Origin: Dipetalonema caudispina
Taxonomy: Eukaryota > Nematoda > Chromadorea > Rhabditida > Onchocercidae
Direction of reading: 5' to 3'
Assembly: GCA_013365325.1 (NCBI GenBank)
Contig: JABVXV010000337.1
Location: 1-64,000 of the forward strand
Length of the DNA: 64,000 nt
Below the pieces are notes generated by a model. That model had not been told where the DNA came from, searched no databases, and saw nothing but the letters and a program-made list of their open reading frames with translations. Within the stretch, counting starts at the first letter, position 1, and each line of letters opens with the position of its first letter. Shown piece after piece: positions 42,101-55,516 of this stretch. The position numbers were made by a program, and so were the translations under genes.

Positions 42101-43046
42101 GAAAAAGACCTTTTAAATTTGGCAGTGAATTTCAGGACACCATATTGGATATCGGTACTTTATTTACTTTACCTCGAAATATTCCCACCACCAGAATTCC
42201 AAATGCCTAATTCATCATTCATTTATTTTATGTATGGGGTGCATGCATTGCCATATATTAATTCTGCATCAAATTTTATTCTATATGGTCTTCTTAACCG
42301 GCAGGTTAATTTCTATTATTGTTTTACTTGTTTCACAAAAGAAAAAGAATTTTTTTGCAAATCTTTACCAAAATTATAAGCAAAAAAGAAAATGTATAGT
42401 TTTTTAAAAGAAGTTTGTTGTAGTTAAATCAATCATGTTCAAAGAAGTATTCAAGAGTTTTACAAAAAACTCAACACCATTTGGTTCAACTGAAAGCTGA
42501 TTTCATCGATGATAGTACCAGGAAAAGACTTTACAATGATCCTTCTTCCTGTAAAAATTTTCTTTAAATTGTTGTTTCGTTCCGTATTTAGCAATACAAA
42601 TTGATTGCGATCTTTAATAAATATTACCGAGCAAAAAAAATCACAAAGAATAGAGAATAGTTAAGTATCGAAATCAGAAGATAGGTAAATATATCCAGAC
42701 TACTATAAAAATGATAATTGTAAAAGTTTGGTGAAAACAATCCTTTATGTACTAAAATTATAGTATTTCTGAAATGTTTATTAAGATAATAAGAAAGCTT
42801 AATGTAGCTGGTATAGAAATTGCTATTAGGAATACTTAAAAAGTTCTCATACTAGTTTTTTAAGTTTTCAAGGTAATAATTTATTGTCACAAAAGATTCA
42901 TTTAATCAATATTTTTTCTCTTGAGATATGTAATATTTTAATTCACCAAACTTTTATTATAAATGTTTATTTGTCTTTCATTGCAGCTTTATCGAATGCT
43001 AAAAATGCGGCGGTTATCAATGAAAACAACATTAGAAATATGTTGA
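39158..43046 (+). CDS. Class A (rhodopsin-like) GPCR, neuropeptide-receptor type
   Basis: Nine exons (39158-39196, 39389-39540, 39728-39821, 39892-40029, 40321-40422, 40826-40951, 41303-41496, 42136-42304, 42987-43046) give 1074 nt, 357 residues. Landmarks: sequon NKT at 3-5; TM1 with GN (MFGTCGNAATLAVVYHV); TM3 Cys 107 and DRY at 131-133 (SIDRYCGVCHPLK); partner Cys 198 in loop 2; TM6 ending CWTPYW across the exon junction (W282 is split); TM7 with NSASNFILY in place of NPxxY; and helix-8 like LNRQLYRMLKMRR. These fit a peptide-type receptor (somatostatin/allatostatin-C-like region), but the ligand cannot be named. Weak points: the exon 5 donor (AAA|GTTGAT at 40423), chosen because the later donor at 40473 is out of phase with the next exon, and the tail, where a second frame stays open to 43144. 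AATAAA near 43446 could serve as poly-A signal. Confidence 0.85.
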
Positions 43047-46000
43047 ATGAAGAGAAATTAGAAAAGAATGTCGAAATATTAAACATGGATTTGATATCAC
43101 AAACGATCAATAACAGTAACAATAACAACAACATTGGTACTTGAATGAATGAATTATCCCAAGATATTATCAGTCTATCCACAGTTACCTTCATAGCACC
43201 AAATACTAAGGATAGTTTGAATGATATAAATCTCTAACAGTTAATCGTAAGCTAAATTACAATATTCACTTATTATTTGCAAAATTTAATTATTTCATCC
43301 AAACAAAAATCTGAAAACTTCCCTCTCATGTAACATAAGGTGAGGGAGGAAAATCTGAATAATAGGAAATTCCAATATCAACTATAATATATGTAATAAT
43401 TGAATTTATGATGTTTAATAATTTAAAAATTATTGCACTTATTTAAATAAATACAATTTTTCAATTATTTATCCTAATTCGATGATATTATATATTTTAT
43501 AAAGTTATTTTCTTTAAAATTGCTCGAACAAATATTTCACGTAACACTAAAATTGTCATCATCAAATCTTATTATGCTGTAACCTAATCAATAAATATTG
43601 GAATTTTGAAATTGGATGAAATACCATTAAATTAAACTGTGTCAAATGAATAAATAGAAAATATGTCTATATTGATTCAAATAATGGATAATGTTGCTGC
43701 TTAATTGTTACTTTTAATCTGGCAGCCTTAAAAAAGTTTCAGTCCCAACATTTAGTGAAGAATTGTTTTTCAAAGCAAAAAAGTTAAATTCATGAAGCTT
43801 ACTGTGCCGAACAAAAAAAAACACGATGCATCCACAATATATATGCATAATAGGGAATGAGTTAAAAGATCAAATTAAAAAACAATAAAATATAAGATTT
43901 CAACTATTAAATTGATATCTTAGAATACCATAAATTTTGATATTTATGAATTACCTTAGATCATTATAAACTCTAATACCGTAGTTCCTCGATTACTACA
44001 AATATATGAGGTCATCAGAAATTTTGATTATTACGAAGATCTTATAAACGTTGCAACGAAAATAATGAAAGAATAGTAATTTGAGAATTTTATGGCAGTG
44101 ATTACTATATTTAATTGAGAAATTCACGATTGTAATTACTATATTCTCATATATTGCTTCCCATTAAGCCTATATTTTGAACATAAATAGCAAGCTGAAA
44201 TTTAATTCGACAAATTTTCAGCTGAAACTTTGATGTTTTTGGTGTGTTAGAAAAAATGACGAATATGAAATAAAACAATTAATATAAATTTGAAGTTATC
44301 AAATATTGGAAGAATTATGGACATTTGTTTGTCGTTGAAGAAATGAATTTTTAATGATTTTATTACTTTCATTTCCCACAGATATGCATTATGTTGATAT
44401 AGTAATATCTTGACGGTTGAAAATGATATTTATTTATATTTGCAAAGTAAAGCGTTAATCAAACTCAAAAAATTTCAAGTTGAATATGAATTTAAAATAG
44501 TAAAATCTTAGAATGAAACTATATCAATATCATTATTGTGATACGAATTGATATCTTTAATATTTCCTGGTTCTTATGTAACATGAAATATTTTCGCTAT
44601 ATCTTGTAATAAAATAAATGTAGTTTATTTATGTTTGACCTAACAACAAATATATCAATTCTTCAAGGTTATAGCCCTTTTCCATCTCTCGCTTTTCTAT
44701 CCATTTGAGTTGATACCACTCGACCGCTTTTCTTGAAACGAGAGCTCTTTAGTAGAACGCAATCATTTGGATGGAGAAAAGCAAGTTCGTACCATTTCAC
44801 TCTACAATTATGCAAATTCTGATATTCTCTGATTATCCAATAAATTATAACCTTGCATGAACTTGTTATTACTTCTCTGCTTTGGATATTGGAGTAGTCA
44901 GGGAAAATGATTAATCCTCAGCTTTCTAGCAGGCTAAACATGGAAAACTGGATGATATTCATTTAATATGAAAGGTAAAGGTCATTAGAAGGGTGATAAT
45001 TCAAGTAAATTCATAGAGTACCCTTTAAAAGGATACCGCAAATAATATCATTCTTTTTCTTTTACGATCTCTTCTAGTTTCCATCGATTACAAATAAATT
45101 ATGAACACTTTTCGAGCACTTTTAATCATTGTTATATGGGACCATAGGTATTAATTACATCCACGGCTTAATTAACATCGACATGCTAATTAATCTGTGA
45201 GAGGCTCATTAAGGTTAAAATATCTTATTCAACCATGCGTCAAAATTAATTCTCCATCCCTAACATAGCTGACTGTCGATATTCATCGAAGCATAAGAAT
45301 TTCCACTCTATTATAGACCCGTTATTTTTAGATATTGGCTTTCTTTATTTTATCAAAGTTGCATTCGTCTGCAATTTTCGTATAATTTTGCTGTTTCTAA
45401 TATTTTTTCCAAAATAGTTCAGACAGAACATATTATTATCTAAAACATAATAAATATTACTGATCTCAGAAGTATAGTTATTTAATTTTTCAATTCGATT
45501 TCATTTTTACTGAAATTTAAAAAATTAAGAATGAAAAATCAAATGGTAATTACGGATGTTCACATATGCTTTTTATTACTCATTATTATTTAGCGTAGCA
45601 ACAAAAACAGCATTAAATTTCTAGATACTATGCGGTTGTAGTATCACCTAAACGTAGTAACCAATGGAGTAATGGTACTGGTCGCTAAGGACCAGATGTA
45701 ATCATTTACTTTGAACCCCTCTGTCTCTTGTACCCAAATGTCCTCATCGTGCATATATCCTCACAATGACCAGTATTCATACATACAATACATTATCGGT
45801 TTTGAGTAAATGAACCACCCGTCAAATTTATTTTCCAGATCCATAGGGTGACCGGCGATAATAGACAAATGTTGTCCTTGCCATATAGCACCCATCATTT
45901 TCACTTTTTTTTTTAGTTTTTTTTTGAAACGCTTCTACTAATAAACTGCAAAAATCATTACCACTTCATTTTCATATATAAATTTTTTTTTTATCAAAAA

Positions 46001-47207
46001 TGAAATAAACCGTTGGGGTTTCCAATATGATAATTTTAATCGAAGTGTTTCTTTTTTTCTTAGAAAAAAATCTACCCATTTTTCACCATCACTTTCATGT
46101 TTTTCATCTAATAGTGGAATGTTTTTAAATTATTGATTAGTTTATAGATTTTCTTTTGGTAATTTTAATGGTATGCTTCGCTTTGTAATAAGATAGTGAT
46201 TTTCGATTCTTTTTCTATGCCGGAATTTCAGTTTCATAAATTCAAATAAATTGAAATACTACTTCCAAGTGCTCTGTTAGTACAGCGATTCTGTATGAGG
46301 TGATTTGTTACTTACTGAACTATAAGAAATAAGTTCGTCTTCCTCAAATAATATTCTAATTTCTTTAATTCACAATGTATCATTGCTAACGAGATCTACC
46401 AAATAATTGCCAAATTCTCCAAGGAAAAAGAAAATATAGTTTCAATATTTATATATATTTTAAATAGGAAATAATCAATAATAATATTTTTAAATTTAGC
46501 AATAAAAGATCAATTCATAATAAGAAATTGGTGAAAGTGAGCCTCAATTTTTGGTCGGAAATCTTATCGAAAAGAAAATGAAAAGCGTGAAGAACAGGTG
46601 CAATGCACCAAAGCATTTGCCACAATAATTACCTATGCATAGTTTATGAGTTACCCAAACGATGACATATTATAAAGAATGCAATTTATACTATTCGTCG
46701 TTCATTAACTTTTTTTCTTTTTAAATGTTTCCTTTTTTATCTTTCCAAGGGGATGAAATAGTTCCTGAAAAAAATAATGGAATAGCTAATTTATGCAAAA
46801 CATAATATATTCCATCAAATTCTTGTTTTCCAAAGATAATGTATGAATGAAGTGGAATACAGTTTTGCGGAAAAATAATTAGAACAGTGTAACTGGAATA
46901 TGAAACAATCATCAAAATCTTCAACAGTACTATATATTTGTTAACGTTTTCTTTTCGAAAATAAATTTGAAAAATTATTTGACAGAAATGTTGATGTTAT
47001 ACTTAGTTCTCGATCATGATTCCAGTATTGAATATTTTCAAAACGTTAACAACAATCACTTTCTTATTTATTTCAGTTATAAAGAATCAACCACCTTCAA
47101 TTTTTTTCTGTATTTTTTTATATTTTGTATTTTCGATGTGTAACTTTTAGAAATAAATTTTTTGTTTTGTCTAGGTAACCATCCAAATATTTCAGAGCGA
47201 CAAAATC
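43047..47207. other. Intergenic region between GPCR and ZP genes
   Basis: AT-rich, with two less AT-rich islands (about 44640-44960 and 45600-45900) that might be regulatory or relics. No intact gene was found. A plus-strand frame overlapping the GPCR last exon continues to 43144. Confidence 0.5.
45644..45898 (-). pseudogene. Relic open frame with one internal TGA
   Basis: From ATG at 45898 a minus-strand frame runs 84 codons to TGA at 45646-45644 with one in-frame TGA at 45763-45761. Both halves look protein-like and less AT-rich than their surroundings: MMGAIWQGQHLSIIAGHP and KFDGWFIYSKP before the stop, HDEDIWVQETEGFKVNDYIW after it. I do not recognise a family. A 6-bp stem CTGGTC/GACCAG (45678-45695) lies in it. 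It may be a dead exon or retroelement trace. Confidence 0.3.
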
Positions 47208-50200
47208 ATGGTAGTAATAAGGGTGCTAACAACGATATTAGTACTGACAACTGCTGTTAATGCCGAAGGTTTTGGTATGTTAAAAAAAAATATATTATAT
47301 AGTACAGTTCAGCACGTTTAAAAAATTTTATTGTAAATTTTTTGATTTATTGCATAAAAAACTGATATAAGAAAAATTTTTCGAATGCATAATTTAAATC
47401 TTGCGCTAAATTCTTATCGCTTTACAAATTTCGAATTACCCATAGCGTTGTGAAGTCCAGTTGAATGCTCAATGCAAGATGTATATGAGTGTTTGTGAAA
47501 ACGAATCCTCTCTTTCATCTTGCATTCCATAAATAAATTAATTAAACTTTATCTATTCTTAGCACTGATGAAATCTGCATATCTTTTGAAGCTTTGCATA
47601 GATCTCCATCATTTATTCTTCTTTTCAGATGCTATATTCAAATGCCGAAAAAGGAAAAAGCTTAATTGTGTTAGGAAAACTTCGTTTTTTTTTTTTAGAA
47701 TTCATTCGCTCAATAATTCTCTAGAATATCATTTGAAATATCCAACATCCAACTATTTACCAGTGAATTACTCTTAGCTAAAAGATGTTCAACTCATATC
47801 AAATTTACTTAATATCTTTTCGGTCACTTATTTCCAGATTTATTGGTTAATTTTATAATTGCATTGTTTCAGTTGAAGAAGTTTCCTGTACTGCCGATGC
47901 TATTAATGTGGTTCTAAATAAGACTGATCCAGATGTCCAACGCTGGATGTCAGATCCAAAAGCGCAACCAGTTGTTTACGTTTATGGACATAAAACTCGC
48001 CCACCCTGCGGTACAGCAATGAAAAAAAGGAATTTGGTTAATTATAATTTCACAATTCCATATGGCGATCACTGTGATGTACATTTAACTGATCTGGTTC
48101 GTAGCAAAATTTCTTCCAGCATTTGCAGATATTTTCAAATTAAAAAAATTGTGTCTAAACTTTTTGTTACGTTTTAAGACAAAGCATTCGTTTCTATCAT
48201 AAGTATTGCATTTGCTTCTTGCAATCTTTCAATGCATAGTACTTGCATTGCATAAATTCTAATTATTATTTCAGAAAAAATAGTACTGGAATAGAAAGTT
48301 ATAAAAAGAAATTTTAACTTCGGCAGTTGATTAGATACAATTGAATTTGCTATGCAATATAAGAAATTAAAAACCTTTTAAATTGGAGAGAAAATTCAAT
48401 TTACTTGTAATTCTTGATCGAAATTTTTTTACAATTTAAAAGATTTTTCAACTTTCGTCTTTTTTGCTTCATTTTATTTTGGATTTGAAAAAATTTCCGA
48501 AATTTTTATGAACCAAATTATCGTAATGCTGAGACAACAATAGCGCTTGAAGACAATGCCGATATTACACCATCGAAAACTATACGTGTTAATCACGTAT
48601 TCTGCTTATATACCAGAAGTGTACAAACTATACGATTCAATGACATATCCAGGTTATCTTCAATATCCAATTCTAACCATTTAATTATATACAATTTTAT
48701 CGAAATTTTGATTGAATCGCAAAGGTATATATATGTTGTAAACTAATTAATTTTGTGCAATATAATTGATATTTCGGAAAAGCCGAATATTCGCATGCAT
48801 TTGTAAACGTTCAACAAATAGTGCTAAAAGTGATGAAGCACAAATTGTGCATTCAATCCGGGAAATTGCACTTGTTTTTCTCTTCTCACTCTAAAACCTT
48901 TGCAGAGAAAAAAGAAATTCTAGCAAATCAACAAAATTCCTGGCTCTTTATACCTATAAATTATAAGTGTTGGAGATCTTAAAAATATTCTATCTGTCCA
49001 TTACATAACAAAAGTATAAATTACAGTGGTCATGAAGTAGTTGCATCGACTGGTGGAAAGCCAAAGCCTAAAGTTGAAATGATCTTTCGTAGCATTGATG
49101 GACGGCCTCTACGAGCTGCTAAATTTGGTGATATCGTTGAGTTTTATGTTGCTCTTTCACCGGATAGTAAGTTAATGATTAAATTTAAAATTTAGAAAAT
49201 TCTAAAAGTCATTATTATCTGTTACCACTCCACATTGTTATCATCACTATTATTGCTGTTATCAACGATATCATTACAATTTCGAGTGTCTTCAATAGTC
49301 TGCGAGAGCTATAATTAGCTTAAATACAATAACGTTGTGTAAAATTATTAGTTAGCACGAATCACTTATCACTAATTCATGGATTCAGAAATGAGATGAT
49401 TTCAAGAGATAACAAGAAGAAAGAATCAGCTTTTAATTGCAATAATTTTCAGAAGCTTATCGTGGGATTAGTCCCAAAGAATGCATGTTTTCTGATCGAG
49501 AGGATATGTCATCACCTGATGCAAAGCATTTAACTTTTGTCCAAAGCAGGTTGATAACATCCACAAGCTTTAATACATATATGAATTGAGAATAATAAAT
49601 TATTACATTAATCATTGGTCTATATATATCAAAATTTAAATTCGAGCTATCAATAGTCTTCATTAAGTGGACAAAATATCCCTAGCAAGTTTTATTCATT
49701 GAAATAATGACTAACAAAATTTATGAACGCTTATGCAAATTCGGTTTTACAATTCTTAAGCTGTCCGGTAGACGAAATGAGTGAAATAATAGATCCACTA
49801 GCAAACGTCAATGAAGAGGTGTATTTTTCGAAATTTAAAACATTTCGTTTCGGCAATCAATCGACAGTATTTGCTCATTGTACCGTCCAAGTATGTCTCA
49901 CTACTGAAGAATGTGCACAGGTATTAATTATTACTTATTCAATGGTAAAGACGATGCTTATCCTTTTTTAAACGGCAATTTCTCTTTTTCTGAAAGTGAT
50001 CAACTTTATCTGAGATCGGGAAACTTCTTTTCTTAAAAACGTAATAAAAATGACAAGACTTTGGTTTGAATTAATTTAAATAGTTAAAAATTGGGCTGTA
50101 TAATTAATGTTGGACTACTTTTTTTTTAAACGGGATGCACTATGTAAAAATACGTTGTACTAAATTGATTTCATTCAGAGAAAAAAATTCTGAATTATAA

Positions 50201-51321
50201 AACTGCAAAAAGAAATTTTTTGAAAAGTAATCTTTCTTTGATAGACAGAAAAATTTTCATCATATTTTATTGAAAGCTAAATTTCTTAATATCTTTTTAG
50301 AAATGTTTCAAACGAATCAGCAACTCAAATTTAACTGCTGAACGACTTCGTTTTCGACATAGACGTCAACTAGAAAATGATTACGATGCTACAGTACTTC
50401 GAAAACAAAATGCTATCAATGAAATTGCATTAACACGACCATTAACTATTTTGGACGATATGGAAAGCAATGAAGGTTGAAGTACTTCTTTCTTATTTCA
50501 TATAATCTACAAAATACAATTCATATAATCTGACAAATATTTGCTATCAATATTTCTTTGAATTCAAAAATGTAAAATAACAGAATCCAAATAAATAATC
50601 CTGTCATCAGAATAATGTTTTTCCTCACGTTGATTTCATTGTGCGTTCTATTATTTTTTTGCAGTAAATGGTAAGAAAGTGGAGCAATGTCTTATTAACA
50701 ATGCTATCATACCATTACCAATCTTTATCCTTATCTTATCTCTTTCAATGCTATCAATTATTTGTCTCATTGGATTGATATTTACTTTAAAACGAATAGC
50801 TGCTTACAAAAAGCTAGCTCCATACAGTTTTGGCATATACAGGTAAACAGTATTGCATAACAGATTTAGATAGAGTTACTCTCATATTATTCAGTAGTTG
50901 CAATAAATTAGAAGTTTAATGTCATGAAGACATTCGTATTATTCGAAATTAATTTGTAAAATTCAAAGTATTATATTTCATACCAATAATCTTAAAAATC
51001 CCAATCACAACAAAAAGGAACGGAAAAATAACCTGAGAAACTAATTAAAATCTCTAGTTCATCTTGAATGTATTACGAAACCTTGAGTGATTCTGCTAAG
51101 TTATCCATAGGAAAGAAGACGAATAATTCTTCATTATAAGCTACTTAAAGTAACCATTAAACTCCTTTTGCAGTGCTTATTCTGGACCGACAGCATCGTT
51201 ACCAGTACGATCACTAACCGATTCAACAGCACGTAGTTTATCGAATATTGGTAATCGAACAACTTGGATGAATCAATTATCGATGGGAATTGAATATCCG
51301 TATGTTCGAGAAATGTATTGA
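47208..51321 (+). CDS. ZP-domain transmembrane protein (cuticlin-like, DYF-7/CUTL type)
   Basis: Nine exons (47208-47274, 47873-48096, 48510-48652, 49027-49166, 49453-49549, 49761-49920, 50301-50475, 50665-50842, 51174-51321) give 1332 nt, 443 residues. A signal peptide (1-19, cut near VNA|EG) precedes a ZP domain from VSCTADAINVVLN (26) to about 290, with paired Cys and the typical ALEDNAD, CLYTRSVQTIRFND and GGKPKPKVEM stretches. A furin site RHRR at 296-299 precedes the TM (about 353-375, FILILSLSMLSIICLIGLIF) and a 65-residue cytoplasmic tail. Such proteins are furin-cleaved and polymerise in apical extracellular matrix (cuticle, or dendrite tips for DYF-7). TTTCAG at 47190-47195 before the ATG fits trans-splicing. 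Odd point: exon 3 has no AG acceptor; the sequence before 48510 is TTTTTAT. AATAAA at 51522 may be the poly-A signal. The exact paralogue is not certain. Confidence 0.9.
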
Positions 51322-53330
51322 TTGATTTAGAAGCCTCCAATATCATCATTCACCTGAATTCTTTTATTCTTTTTTATAGTTTTTTTATAATCAGAGCTTG
51401 CAAAGATGTAGCATGAAAAACTGGACTAAAATAAGATTTATTCAATTACATATTCAATCAAAATTCAACTGATATATATCCATTAATTCATTAAAGACTG
51501 CCTTTTACATGTTCGAAGATCAATAAACATAATTCTTTTCAAATATTGTTGCCCACTACAGAATTTCAAACAATTTCTCAAGAAAATACAGCATAACCAC
51601 TACAGTATGCCTTATTTTTTATGTTACATTCTAGTGGATTGATCCTGTAATACTTTACTTGCCAAATCATTTTGTTATCATTTTGATATCAATCTTTCTA
51701 TGAATATCCGTTATATTATTTGTATTTGTTCATCAAAAGATGAGCTCTGTTAATGTTGAGCATAAATCATTCCTTAATTCAATAAATTTACTCATCTTCG
51801 GTTGTTAAACTATCTGTTCACTTCTCCGAATGTTTCTTAAATTTATTATTGCTTCCACATTTGCATATTTACTTTTTTCTACCAAATTTCTTTTCAGTTT
51901 TCAAAATAATAAAAAATTTTCCACTAATTTATCCATTCGATTTATATCTAATTCGAATCAAATTCATTCATTTGGAGTTTTATAAACAAGATAAAGGAAA
52001 GATCAATAGATATAGCAAATATTAAGTACATGATCAAAATCAGTATATTATTATAATCGACATGTATACCTCATACAGGAATTCTATAGATATAAAAAAA
52101 AGCTTTTCTCATAAATCTAACATAGTATGAGAATCAATTTATTCGCAGAGAGAAGGCCTATATTTTCACGAAAGAAAACAAATTCCCCTTAATGATTAAG
52201 TATAGATCTATTAATTAAAAAAGAACTAACTACTCTGTTGCCTGGTCAAGTACAAATATTATTTTTGCTATTTCTATCTTATCACAAAGAAAAGAATTTT
52301 ACTTTTTTTTCAGAAATTATTCTGCACATGTTAGAACTTCTGATTTCTTCACAAACATTTTGAATGGGTGCCAGCTGAATTCGAAATATATAAAGACCGT
52401 TTTATATATTACTTTAAATTGTTCTCATTAGTGTTTATTTATGCAAAAGAAAAAAAAAGGATGTAGAAAAAGAAAAAGAAAGAAGATTACGGAACAATTT
52501 CTTGATTCACTCATGTTAAAATAAAGTTGGATTGTTCGACCAGCACTATATAAATTGAACTAGGATATACGAGAAATAATTTCAATGAATCAGAAAGGTA
52601 ACATCAAAACATTCATAAACTATAAGTTATATTAAAATATTTGTATCAAAAATTCTTCAAATGGAAATACTTCCATTTATTGCAAATATGTGCTACCAGT
52701 AAGATTTTAAGCATTTTCAAATCCTTTCAAGTACATTCAACCGCTGGTATACTGTTAAAAGTACCCAAATGATCTTTGCAACTTTCAAGCATGCCTTCCT
52801 GCAGGTGTTTCGAAAATTTTCTGGAAAATAAAAATTATATTTTCAAAATCCAATTATGAAATGGATTTTTAAAAAAATGCAAAATTCGAAAAATTTAAGA
52901 AGATAAGCCATAACAATTCATATCATGCAAAGAAATATCTGAATGGTCGTTCCATTTATATTTTCAAATCAACAATAATTTGTTGGTAATTAATAATACA
53001 AAATAACATTTTTAAAGGTATGGTACTTTAAGATCCACCAATCACTAAATAAAATTAGGCATTTGTTGCGGATAATATAGAAATGTTGATATCTCGGAAA
53101 TCTTTTAACATTATTAGAATTTTATCTTAATGTGAGCTATAAAATTTAACTGAAACGTTTCTAAATTAGCATTTGATTCTCCAGCTTGTCCTTCTAACTT
53201 TCCCCCACCACCTTTTCCACTTTTTTCATCCTCTTCTGCTTATCACAAACTTCTGAAATAGAAAACTGGAACTTCAAACAGATTTTGCTATCTCAGTTCA
53301 TCACTGACTAAGGTTTTTTTAAAAATAGAT
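51322..53330. other. Intergenic between convergent ZP and chemoreceptor genes
   Basis: Contains the 3' ends of both convergent genes. No other coding exon, RNA gene or notable repeat was seen. Confidence 0.6.
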
Positions 53331-55495
53331 TTAAAATTTTTGTATTCCTTTGAGAATATGCTGGGCGATCCTTTCTATGATCTCAGTTTTTGAAAATTAA
53401 ACGAAAATTCTATAAAACAAAAATACATACAAAGTAATGATTAGCTGCTTCATTGCCCTTTAATTCCACAGCTTTTTGACGATTTCTCTGAATAACTTTC
53501 CTGATATATTTTTCGGTCCAAAATATAGCAAATGGTAAAGATAACGCGTATAGCGGAGTTTGTTGTACACCTAAATTTCGATAAAATTTCGCACAGAACT
53601 CGCGCGTATGAATATTTTTTAAACTTACACTACTAATAATTCAAGTTTTACTTCATTTCTGCATACTAACATTTGCCCATGCTTACATATTTTATAAATA
53701 TTAGAATTTTGATTAAAACTGTAAAGCAGAAAACATACATTCCACATAGATAGCAGCCTGTTTTAGAGAAAATTTGAAGTCGAAAGCAGAATACACCAAC
53801 ATTGCACTCAAATAAAGTCCCATAAATAGAGATTGAAATGCCACCATTGGTGATAGTGTTTGAAGGGAATTTATATTTTCCATAATTTGATAGCGTTGTG
53901 ATAAATTGACATGAATTTTGTTTCGGTGAAATTTCTGAAATTTATTATGATGAAATCTATGATTTCTTGCATTAACATGCAAACGAGATGAAAGTTAAGG
54001 CAAAAGATAACTGAAAACGTTGCTTATAGCTTATTTCTAAATTTTAAATCCAGAAATATAAAATTATTTTTTCACAGATATTCGAACCTTCCTCGCTCAT
54101 TTTTTTAAAAATGTTAACCGCAGTGATGTAATAGAATCGGTAAATAATGACTAATGTCAAAAGTTCATTGAAGATAATAGGGCGGAAAAATATAATCAGT
54201 GTCATATTATCCTGAACAGTTAACTTCTTAATGCATTCATCCTTTATTATAAATAAGGTCACGTGAATATTTTTGGAACATATTAATCAGATTACGTGAA
54301 GCATGCCGTAGCAACTTCTCCATAAAGATTTAAAATGAAATAACACTTTCGTCCATTAATTAATTTACTGATGGATGTATTTATTTGTAAATGGAAAATT
54401 GAAAAATTGCCTTATTAATGCAATATAAAATTGGAAAAATCAATGTGGAGACGAAATGTATGATCACAAAGAAACTGAAGACCATAACGGTTTTTAACAC
54501 ATTTTTCGCATTCTTCATCCAACAGTAAACTATCTTCTCCGAACTGAGCATTTTATAATCGCCAATAATAAATGAGAAACTTCCAATACCAATGGTTAAC
54601 TAAAATACCTTAATTATGATTTTTTTCCACATTAAAATTATAGATTACTTTTCAAATTATGTGTTGAACATTTAAATGTTCATCTTGCAACCCTCGGATA
54701 ATCTTAACTTTTTACCACCAGCTGTTTAGTCAAGTTATTCGAAGCATACGTGAAGTTGGTCTTCATACATTTTATAAACACATGGAGGAATCAAAAATTA
54801 TGCTATAAAAAGTTTTCAAATCATTGATTATCTTAGAAATACGTAAAAAAATTAAATTGGGTGTATTCAAATGGTTGAAGAAAATTCTTCGTACCTGTGC
54901 TATGACAAGAATAACAGCGATACTTCTTCCAAACTTTTCATATCTCGTTGAAAAGCAGGTAGCGATAGCTCGCTCAGTAACTATTGCAGGTATCGAAGCT
55001 GCATTCACAAATAATGTTACAGAAGCCGGCATTTTCAACATGAAACATTCCCATGGAAATATCATATACCCACACTGATCAACATGGGTCTTCTGATATG
55101 CCACTAATACATACATATGGCCAAATATTCTATAATAAAGTGGTAAATTCTTTACGATTATAACAATGTGTGCAAACGAAAGATGAAAACTATCAGTTCT
55201 TTGTCTGATTTTATCAACATACTGCCACTTTTATTTTTGTTTGTAGGTGACTATGAAAACAAAAAAAATAGTAAAATTTTAATTCGTACCTTGTGATACA
55301 ATGAAAAATAAGGCATAGCTGGTGTACGGTAATCAAAATCCGAGTATTTTGATGTACTAAAATGTGATTTGTTGTTTTAAACAGTACCCATATTTCAACA
55401 ATAATCGCTATCGCTGATATGATGATCTCAGTAAGGAGAACAATGTTGAATACGACACTGTGAGCCAGCTCATTTGCTTCCTTACATAAATCCAT
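53331..55495 (-). CDS. Sra-superfamily (Sra/Srab/Sre-type) nematode chemoreceptor
   Basis: Minus-strand exons 55495-55290, 55129-54895, 54599-54411, 53934-53739 and 53570-53431 join in phase to 322 codons. The end is either a 17-codon exon at 53381-53331 (a short ~50-nt intron) or read-through to a stop at 53410. Family marks: LVHQNTRILITVHQLCLIFH after TM1; a Cys-bearing TM3 loop; VTERAIATCFSTRYEKFGRS at the end of TM3; HVNLSQRYQIMENINSLQTL before TM6; and TM7 LSLPFAIFWTEKYIRKVIQR with NEAANHYF. These match seven-TM chemosensory receptors expressed in sensory neurons of nematodes; I cannot choose between Sra, Srab and Sre. ATTTTCAG lies at 55509-55516, 13 nt before the ATG, a likely trans-splice site. 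The intron after 54411 begins GC rather than GT (AAG|GCAATT). Confidence 0.85.
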
Positions 55496-55516
55496 AATTA
55501 TAATGAGTCTGAAAAT

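Noticed and set aside
54044..54262. Minus-strand frame between chemoreceptor exons (contains LTVQDNMTLIIFF)
   Set aside because: Joining the flanking exons directly gives the expected receptor sequence; this segment has a weak acceptor and would insert an extra hydrophobic block. It is kept only as intron sequence.
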